A stretch of 14,767 nt of DNA from Limnospira sp050045915 (GTDB lineage: Bacteria; Cyanobacteriota; Cyanobacteriia; Cyanobacteriales; Microcoleaceae). The position numbers and the translations under genes are program-made. Where the stretch lies: NCBI GenBank assembly GCA_050045915.1, contig JBNGCR010000136.1, forward strand, positions 1 through 14,767, written 5' to 3'. This document shows, piece after piece, positions 7,327 through 12,698 of the stretch (positions are counted from its first letter, which is position 1; every line of letters begins with the position of its first letter). The notes below the pieces were generated by a model. That model was not told the origin of the DNA, searched no databases, and was given only the letters and a program-made list of their open reading frames with translations.

Positions 7327-9171
7327 ATGATCGATAGTTTGACCGCTTTTACCAGTGCCAATATTCTGGTGGTTGACGATACGCCCAACAACCTCCGCTT
7401 TCTCTCCAATACCCTGAAACAGCAGGGGTACAAGGTGCGGAGCGTCGTCGATGGCAAGATGGCTTTAATCGTTGCCAAAACAGCCCTGCCGGACTTGATT
7501 TTACTCGACATAAAAATGCCGAAGATGGACGGTTACGAGGTCTGCGAACATCTGAAAGCTGCCCCGGAAACTCGGGAAATTCCGGTGATTTTTTTGAGCG
7601 CGTTGAATGAAGTTGCGGACAAGGTGAAAGCCTTTGGGGTGGGGGGCGCGGATTATATCGGCAAGCCGTTTCAGGTCGAAGAAGTTCTGGCCCGGGTCAA
7701 GAATCAACTCAATTTACTCGCGGCGCGATCGCAAATTGTTCGCCTCAACGAAGAACTCGAATTGCGGGTCAAACAGCGCACCGCCCAACTCGAAGAGAGC
7801 AATCGAAAATTGAAGCAAGAAGTGATGGAGCGGCAGCACGCCCAGCAAAAGTTGCTGTTCATGGCGTGGCACGACCACCTGACGGGGTTGGCGAACCGGG
7901 CGCTATTTATGACCCAGTTGAACCAGTCCCTCGCCCGCGCCAAACGGGAACCGAACTATCAGTTTGCGATGTTATTTTTGGATTTCAATCGCTTCCGGGT
8001 GATCAACAATTCTTTGGGACATTTGATAGGGGACGAACTCCTGGTCGCGATCGCGGAACGGTTGGCCCCCTGCGTGAAATCTCCCCACCTGCTGGCCCGG
8101 TTGGGGGGAGACGAATTTACGATTTTGTTGGAGGAAATTGACAGTCTCAACGAAGCGATCGCCCTGGCGGAGCGGATTCAAAAACAACTCGACATTTCGT
8201 TTAAAATTGCCGGCCAGTACGAGGTATTTACCAATGCCAGCATCGGCATCGTTTTGGGAAATGACACCTACGAAAAGCCCGAACAGATTTTGCGGGATGC
8301 GGACACGGCGATGTATTGGGCGAAGGAGTCCGACCGTCGCACTTGCTACCAAGTCTTCAACCAGACCATGCACGCCGAGGCTATGACCCGACTCCAGGTC
8401 GAAACGGACCTGCGGTTGGCGATCGAAAATCAAGGCCTGATGTTGTACTACCAGCCCATTGTCTCTCTGAAAACCGGGAAGCTGGCCGGTTTCGAGGCCC
8501 TCGTCCGCTGGCGACACCCCACCCGGGGGGTGATTTCCCCCAGCCATTTTATTCCGGTGGCGGAAGAGACGGGGTTGATCGTCCCGATGGGACTGTGGGT
8601 GTTGCGGGAAGCCTGCCGCCAACTGCGGGACTGGCAGATGCAGCGGCTCGGACCCTACACCACTCTGACGCTGAGTGTCAATTTGTCCGTGAAGCAGTTT
8701 TCCCAACCGCAACTGGTGGAAACGGTCGATCGCATCCTCGCGGAAACGGAACTCGACGGCTCTCACCTGAAATTGGAAATCACCGAAAGTGCCATCGCGG
8801 ACAACGCCGAAATCGCGATCGCCATCCTCGAACAACTCAAAGCTCGCCAGGTGCAGTTGAGCATCGACGACTTCGGAACCGGCTATTCCTCCCTCAGCTA
8901 CCTGCAACAGTTCCCCGTGGACACGTTGAAAATCGATCGCGCCTTCGTCAGCGGCATTGGCCGCACCGACGAAGATTTGAAAATTCTCCAGGCGATCGTC
9001 ACCCTCGCCCATTCTTTGGGGATGCGGGCGATCGCGGAAGGCATCGAAACCCCCCAACAACTGGCCTATCTCAAGGAATTGGGATGTGAATTTGGCCAGG
9101 GATACTTTTTCGCCCGCCCCCTCGACATCGAATCTGCCAAGGAACTCATGGCTACCCAACCCTATTGGTAA
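7327..9171 (+). CDS. REC-GGDEF-EAL response regulator, copy 2
   Basis: The protein has 614 residues. ATG 7327 (MIDSLTAFTSANILVVDD) puts the receiver at the very N-terminus as in copy 1; an in-frame TTG at 7282 is less likely, and no strong ribosome site is seen for either. The receiver is complete, with D17, D18 and phosphoacceptor D61 (LILLDIKMPKMDGYEVC), conserved Ser in IFLSAL and Lys in IGKPF. A coiled coil precedes the GGDEF domain, with the signature intact at 260-264. The usual DxD reads D219-F-N221, an Asn in place of the second Asp; the first, metal-binding Asp is kept. No RxxD inhibitory site is present. The EAL domain has E390-A-L, VNLS, ITES, D514-D515-FGTGYSS, LKID and a canonical EGIET. 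It is closely similar to copy 1 along its whole length, including linkers, so the two are paralogues from a local duplication. It has both catalytic modules for cyclic-di-GMP turnover, gated by phosphorylation. Confidence 0.96.
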   Translation: MIDSLTAFTSANILVVDDTPNNLRFLSNTLKQQGYKVRSVVDGKMALIVAKTALPDLILLDIKMPKMDGYEVCEHLKAAPETREIPVIFLSALNEVADKVKAFGVGGADYIGKPFQVEEVLARVKNQLNLLAARSQIVRLNEELELRVKQRTAQLEESNRKLKQEVMERQHAQQKLLFMAWHDHLTGLANRALFMTQLNQSLARAKREPNYQFAMLFLDFNRFRVINNSLGHLIGDELLVAIAERLAPCVKSPHLLARLGGDEFTILLEEIDSLNEAIALAERIQKQLDISFKIAGQYEVFTNASIGIVLGNDTYEKPEQILRDADTAMYWAKESDRRTCYQVFNQTMHAEAMTRLQVETDLRLAIENQGLMLYYQPIVSLKTGKLAGFEALVRWRHPTRGVISPSHFIPVAEETGLIVPMGLWVLREACRQLRDWQMQRLGPYTTLTLSVNLSVKQFSQPQLVETVDRILAETELDGSHLKLEITESAIADNAEIAIAILEQLKARQVQLSIDDFGTGYSSLSYLQQFPVDTLKIDRAFVSGIGRTDEDLKILQAIVTLAHSLGMRAIAEGIETPQQLAYLKELGCEFGQGYFFARPLDIESAKELMATQPYW

Positions 9172-9197
9172 CGGATGTGGCGACGGCGCCGCTCGAC

Positions 9198-9398
9198 TCA
9201 ACTCGAGGTGTCTACGGTTTCGCTCTCGCCGTCCTCATTTCTCCCCTCATACCCCGTCTGAGCGATGACGGGATTCTCATTTCTGACGCGATTCCAGGAC
9301 GACGATTGAGCCGATTCGATCACGCCAAAATCCGCAGACAATAGTAACCCGCAGCTCGTCGAGGCCACCAGCCCGAGCATCACAACAATTTTTTTCAT
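9198..9398 (-). CDS. Possible small exported protein, unknown function
   Basis: From ATG 9398 on the minus strand there are 66 codons ending in TGA at 9198-9200. The N-terminus, MKKIVVMLGLVASTSCGLLL, has a positive n-region and a hydrophobic stretch like a signal peptide or membrane anchor; the rest is polar and acidic. The Cys is not preceded by a standard lipobox (STSC has Ser at -3), so a lipoprotein is doubtful. AGGGT lies about 10 nt upstream of the ATG as a possible ribosome site. The same frame extends to 9470, but the signal-like N-terminus favours 9398. I recognise no family. It converges on REC-GGDEF-EAL copy 2, with 26 bases between the stops. The signal-like start and ribosome site are the only support for it being a gene. 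Confidence 0.42.
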   Translation of the reverse strand: MKKIVVMLGLVASTSCGLLLSADFGVIESAQSSSWNRVRNENPVIAQTGYEGRNEDGESETVDTSS

Positions 9399-10030
9399 GT
9401 TAGATTTACCCTGATTCGGAATCCGCCCGAGTTGGGATTGGGTCGGGCCGCCCAAAATGGGTGATTGCAATTACCCACTCCGAAGCAAAAGAGCGTCATT
9501 TAAAAGAGTTGACCGGGGAGCGTTCCCCCATCACAAATATCTGAACAATTTTTGCTTCGAGCTCTTGTTACATCTTCGGACACATCGATGGATTTGGGGA
9601 GCGGGTTTTAACCCATCAGGAGCTTCATCCATCAGGGGTATTACCGCCGGCAATTCCGGCTGATGGGGGCAAAATTTCGGAAAATTGTCGCGAAAAGACG
9701 GGTGAGAAACGGTCAAATTGTCAATCGTAAAAATTGGGGGGGCGATCGCGCACTTGACCCCGTTCTCGCTCTATTCCAGCTTATAGCAATCAGCAGTCAG
9801 GTTTGGGCAATCAGCAAAACTTAACAGCCAATAATTGGGAGGTTTCGGGATTTTCGGATGTCCTAACTACCCGGGCGGTTGCTATACCATGTAAGTGAAC
9901 GGGGGGAAGATCGAGTGCCAGAGGCAATCCGAAGCGCCACCGCTCCGGATTTGGCCCGGTCGCGTTGGGATATTCAAGATTGACAGGATTTTCGCTCGGT
10001 TCCGAACGCCGATCTGGGGAGGCTCTACAC
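9399..10030. other. Intergenic region upstream of the adenylate cyclase
   Basis: These 630 bases show no convincing gene. There is an inverted repeat CCATCAG (9629-9635) / CTGATGG (9660-9666), with an alternative inner stem GCCGG (9646-9650) / CCGGC (9656-9660) sharing a base, so the two stems would compete; the word CCATCAGG also occurs directly at 9613-9620. The sequence around 9785-9830 has repeated 'aatcagca' words. The region should contain the adenylate cyclase promoter, but I could not place -35/-10 boxes with confidence. Confidence 0.5.
10016..10022 (+). promoter_or_regulatory. Strong ribosome binding site of the adenylate cyclase gene
   Basis: GGGGAGG at 10016-10022 is followed by 8 nt and the ATG at 10031. 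It fixes that start and argues against the in-frame TTG at 9965. Confidence 0.7.
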
Positions 10031-12046
10031 ATGGGTTTGAAGGCTTTATTTCGCCGGCAACCGCACGACAGGCCCAAATTGTCCCTGCGCCTGGTTTTGG
10101 TCGTCCCCTTCTTCCTACAAATTATTATGGCGGTGGGCTTGACGGGGTGGCTCTCCTTTCGCAACGGCTCCCGCGCCGTCAACGACCTGGCGACCCAGTT
10201 GCAGGTGGAGGTGAGCCACCGCATTCGCCAGGAACTCGAAACTTATCTCGAAACCCCCCACCTCGTCAACCAAATCAACGTCGATGCCGTGCGACTGGGG
10301 TTGATTTCCCTCGACAATCTCCCCCAACTCGAACGCTACCTGTGGACCCAGATTCAGCAGTTCCAAACCGCCAGCTACATCGGCATCGGCACGGAAATGG
10401 GAACCTACATCGGCGCCAACCGCTTCGATGACGGCTCCATCGAATTTGATATTTTGGGGGAGAGTACCGAGGGCAAATTGGAAAAGTGGCTGACGGATGA
10501 GGGCGGAAACCGCACCGAGTTGTTTAAAGTCCAGGATACCTACGATCCGAGAGTCCGACCCTGGTATCAAGCGGGGGTGGCGGCGGGGGAGCCGGTTTGG
10601 AGCGATATCTACCGATATTTCGGCTCGAAAGCCCTGGTGATTTCCGCCAACCAGCCGATTTTCGATGCGGGGGGCAATTTGCTGGGGGTGGCGAGCACGG
10701 ATTTGACCTTGGAACGGATCAGCGAATTTCTCAGCACCCTGGAAATCGGCAAAACCGGACAGACATTCATCATGGAACGCAACGGTTTGCTGGTGGCGAC
10801 TTCGACCCTGGAAGAAACCTTCGAGAACGAGGACGGAACTGAAGCGACACCTAGAATTTCGGCGGCTGACAGCAGCAATTCCCTCACCCGGGCGACCGCT
10901 CAATATTTGGGCGATCGCTTCCAAGATCTTGGCGAAATTGACGGCCGAGAACAGTTGATTTTTCGCCTCGACGGACGGCGGGAATTTTTGCAGGTGACTC
11001 CCATTACCGACCCCCGGGGGATTGATTGGTTGATTGTGGTGGTGGTTCCGGAGGCGGATTTTATGGAGCGGATTAATGCCAACACCCGCACGACGATTGT
11101 ATTATGTTTGGTGGCGCTGGTGCTGGCGACGATGTTCGGAATTTTTACGGCGCGACGGATCGCCCAGCCGATTTTGCGCTTAAGTGAGGCGTCGGGTGCG
11201 ATCGCCCGGGGTGCAAGAAATGCCACCGCCAGCGGGGAACTCGACCAGCGGGTTGAGGAGGAGAGCATCGAAGAATTGGGGATTTTGGCGCAATCATTTA
11301 ATACGATGGTGCAGCAGTTGCGGGAATCATTTATTGCCCTGGAAAAAACTAACCGGGAATTGGAACAACGGGTTGAAGAACGGACGGCGGCTTTGCGTCA
11401 GGAGAAGGAGCGATCGGAGCATCTACTGTTGAATGTTTTGCCCAAACCGATCGCGGATCAGTTGAAACGGGACCAAAAAGCGATCGCCTCCGCGATCGAA
11501 GAAGTGACGATTTTATTTGCGGATATTGTCGGCTTCACCCCCCTCTCGGCGCGGATGCCGCCCATCGAATTGGTGAGTTTACTCAACGAAATGTTTTCCA
11601 TTTTCGACCATCTGGCGGAAAAGCACGGTTTGGAGAAAATCAAAACCATCGGCGACGCCTACATGGTGGTGGGGGGTTTGCCGTTACCCCAGGATAACCA
11701 CGCAGAAGCGATCGCCGATATGGCGTTGGAAATGCAGGCGGCGATGAAACAGTTCCAAAGCGATCGGTTTTCGGAGTCGTCGGACACCTTCCAAATTCGC
11801 ATCGGCATCAACACCGGATCGGTGGTGGCGGGGGTAATTGGAATTAAGAAGTTTATTTATGATTTATGGGGAGATGCCGTTAATATTGCTTCTCGCATGG
11901 AATCATCGGGGGCGCCCGGTTCAATTCAAGTCACCGAAGCTACCTATGAGCGACTTCAGGAAAACTATGTATTTGAAAAACGGGGAGAAATTCCCGTCAA
12001 AGGAAAGGGAAAAATGACCACCTACTGGCTACTCGGAAAAAATTAG
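10031..12046 (+). CDS. Membrane adenylate cyclase, dCache-HAMP-class III cyclase
   Basis: The protein has 671 residues, its start set by the ribosome site. It has a membrane helix at about 19-43, an extracytoplasmic double-Cache sensor at about 45-350, a second helix at about 354-376, a HAMP domain at about 376-435, a coiled coil, then a class III nucleotide cyclase domain at about 480-670. Both metal-binding Asp residues are present (D498 in FADIVGF, D542 in TIGDAYM), as are the transition-state residues N618 and R622 (VNIASRM). The purine-selecting pair is K538 and D611 (YDLWGD), the adenylate rather than guanylate cyclase combination, so it should convert ATP to cAMP at the inner face of the plasma membrane. 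The dCache part carries Y171, R176-P-W178-Y179, Y194 and D224, resembling the residue pattern of amino-acid-binding dCache domains. No cAMP receptor gene is in the window. The gene converges on the CHAT gene. Confidence 0.95.
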   Translation: MGLKALFRRQPHDRPKLSLRLVLVVPFFLQIIMAVGLTGWLSFRNGSRAVNDLATQLQVEVSHRIRQELETYLETPHLVNQINVDAVRLGLISLDNLPQLERYLWTQIQQFQTASYIGIGTEMGTYIGANRFDDGSIEFDILGESTEGKLEKWLTDEGGNRTELFKVQDTYDPRVRPWYQAGVAAGEPVWSDIYRYFGSKALVISANQPIFDAGGNLLGVASTDLTLERISEFLSTLEIGKTGQTFIMERNGLLVATSTLEETFENEDGTEATPRISAADSSNSLTRATAQYLGDRFQDLGEIDGREQLIFRLDGRREFLQVTPITDPRGIDWLIVVVVPEADFMERINANTRTTIVLCLVALVLATMFGIFTARRIAQPILRLSEASGAIARGARNATASGELDQRVEEESIEELGILAQSFNTMVQQLRESFIALEKTNRELEQRVEERTAALRQEKERSEHLLLNVLPKPIADQLKRDQKAIASAIEEVTILFADIVGFTPLSARMPPIELVSLLNEMFSIFDHLAEKHGLEKIKTIGDAYMVVGGLPLPQDNHAEAIADMALEMQAAMKQFQSDRFSESSDTFQIRIGINTGSVVAGVIGIKKFIYDLWGDAVNIASRMESSGAPGSIQVTEATYERLQENYVFEKRGEIPVKGKGKMTTYWLLGKN

Positions 12047-12049
12047 AAC

Positions 12050-12091
12050 TCTAGAAACCGGGTTTCGACCCATATCTCGGTGGGGAACCCA
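12050..12091 (+). repeat. Diverged half-unit of the 86-bp repeat
   Basis: These 42 bases, starting 4 nt after the adenylate cyclase stop codon, match the first half of the tandem unit at 12527 with 3 mismatches. They include TCTAGAAACCGGGTTTC and TGGGGAACCCA. Outer GGGTT/AACCC and inner CCCAT/GTGGG segments can pair as a nested hairpin, so it may act in 3'-end formation. Confidence 0.8.
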
Positions 12092-12093
12092 TC

Positions 12094-12145
12094 CCGCCGG
12101 GAAATCAATTTCCCGGCTCACAGCAAAAGTCCACTCAAGTGGACT
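12094..12145 (-). repeat. Double-hairpin element A (52 nt)
   Basis: Read on the minus strand it is a hairpin AGTCCACTTGAGTGGACT, a 12-nt linker TTTGCTGTGAGC, a second hairpin CGGGAAATTGATTTCCCG and GCGG. Each hairpin is a perfect palindrome around a TG centre. It is the inverted relative of element B at 12178-12229: same length and layout, different stem bases. Two-hairpin elements of this kind with a GCTATTAGC-like linker are, from memory, dispersed in cyanobacterial genomes. Confidence 0.85.
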
Positions 12146-12177
12146 GCTCATATTTCATTCAGATTTGATTTTTCTTC

Positions 12178-12229
12178 AATCCTCTTGAGAGGATTTTCGC
12201 TATTAGCTTGGGAATTGATTCCCAAGCGG
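12178..12229 (+). repeat. Double-hairpin element B (52 nt)
   Basis: The plus strand reads hairpin AATCCTCTTGAGAGGATT, linker TTCGCTATTAGC, hairpin TTGGGAATTGATTCCCAA, then GCGG. It aligns without gaps to element A. Stem changes between the copies are compensated on the other arm, so pairing is perfect in both. A and B point away from each other across a 32-nt spacer, between two convergent genes. Confidence 0.85.
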
Positions 12230-12440
12230 TTTTCCAGATCACTATTATATGGCGGCACACTTTCTCATGGTGTTATATAGCAACGAGCGCTCGTCTGTTT
12301 ACAGTTTCGGAAAGGAAGACAAACCTCAAAACCCCGATGACAAAGGAATTACCCATCCCCACACCCCACACCCTACACCCTCTTCTAGCAGCGCTATAGT
12401 ACGTCAAATCCGAGCAGAAGTCAACCCCAAATCCGAGAGA
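12230..12440. other. Intergenic spacer with a C-rich simple-sequence tract
   Basis: No gene is recognised. Bases 12351-12380 are a low-complexity CCCCACA/CCCTACA tract on the plus strand. The remainder has no repeat shared with the flanking elements. Confidence 0.55.
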
Positions 12441-12698
12441 TCTAGAAACCGGGTTTCTACCAATATCTCTGCGGGGAACCCAACACCCTTCTAGAAACCC
12501 GGTTTCTTCCTCCCCACCGATAGCGTTCTAGAAACCGGGTTTCTACCCACATCTCAGTGGGGAACCCAACACCCTTCTAGAAACCCGGTTTCTTCCCCTC
12601 CACCGATAGCGTTCTAGAAACCGGGTTTCTACCCACATCTCTGCGGGGAACCCAACACCCTTCTAGAAACCCGGTTTCTTCCCCTACACCGACAACTC
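12441..12698. repeat. Three tandem 86-bp repeat units
   Basis: Units start at 12441, 12527 and 12613, exactly 86 bp apart. Each contains AGAAACCGGGTTTCT followed 49 bp later by AGAAACCCGGTTTCT. The two are reverse complements of each other, and each is nearly self-complementary. The word TCTAG precedes both halves in every unit. Units differ at a few positions, and the right end of the third has diverged. The third unit overlaps the CHAT gene: the TAG stop (12684-12686) and the last two codons lie in repeat sequence. A diverged half-unit is at 12050-12091. The array may serve as a bidirectional terminator; that is inference. Confidence 0.92.

Noticed and set aside
7972..9201. 409-codon minus-strand open frame
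   Set aside because: It is antisense to REC-GGDEF-EAL copy 2, and its protein matches no domain; long antisense frames are expected in GC-rich codon use.
9192..9207. Hairpin CTCGA/TCGAG after REC-GGDEF-EAL copy 2 as a terminator
   Set aside because: Only 5 bp of stem and no T-run; too weak to call.
9339..9398. Lipoprotein signal in the small minus-strand protein
   Set aside because: The residues before the Cys (S-T-S) do not fit the lipobox, which needs Leu, Val or Ile at -3.
9629..9666. Attenuator or terminator hairpin upstream of the adenylate cyclase
   Set aside because: Stems of 5-7 bp with no T-run and no gene ending nearby on the plus strand; kept only as a note on the intergenic region.
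9965..10030. TTG start for the adenylate cyclase
   Set aside because: GGGGAGG placed 8 nt before the ATG at 10031 is far better, and the extra 22 residues have no feature.
12441..12698. CRISPR array
   Set aside because: The 86-bp period is repeated whole; there are no unique spacers between short identical repeats, and no cas gene is present.
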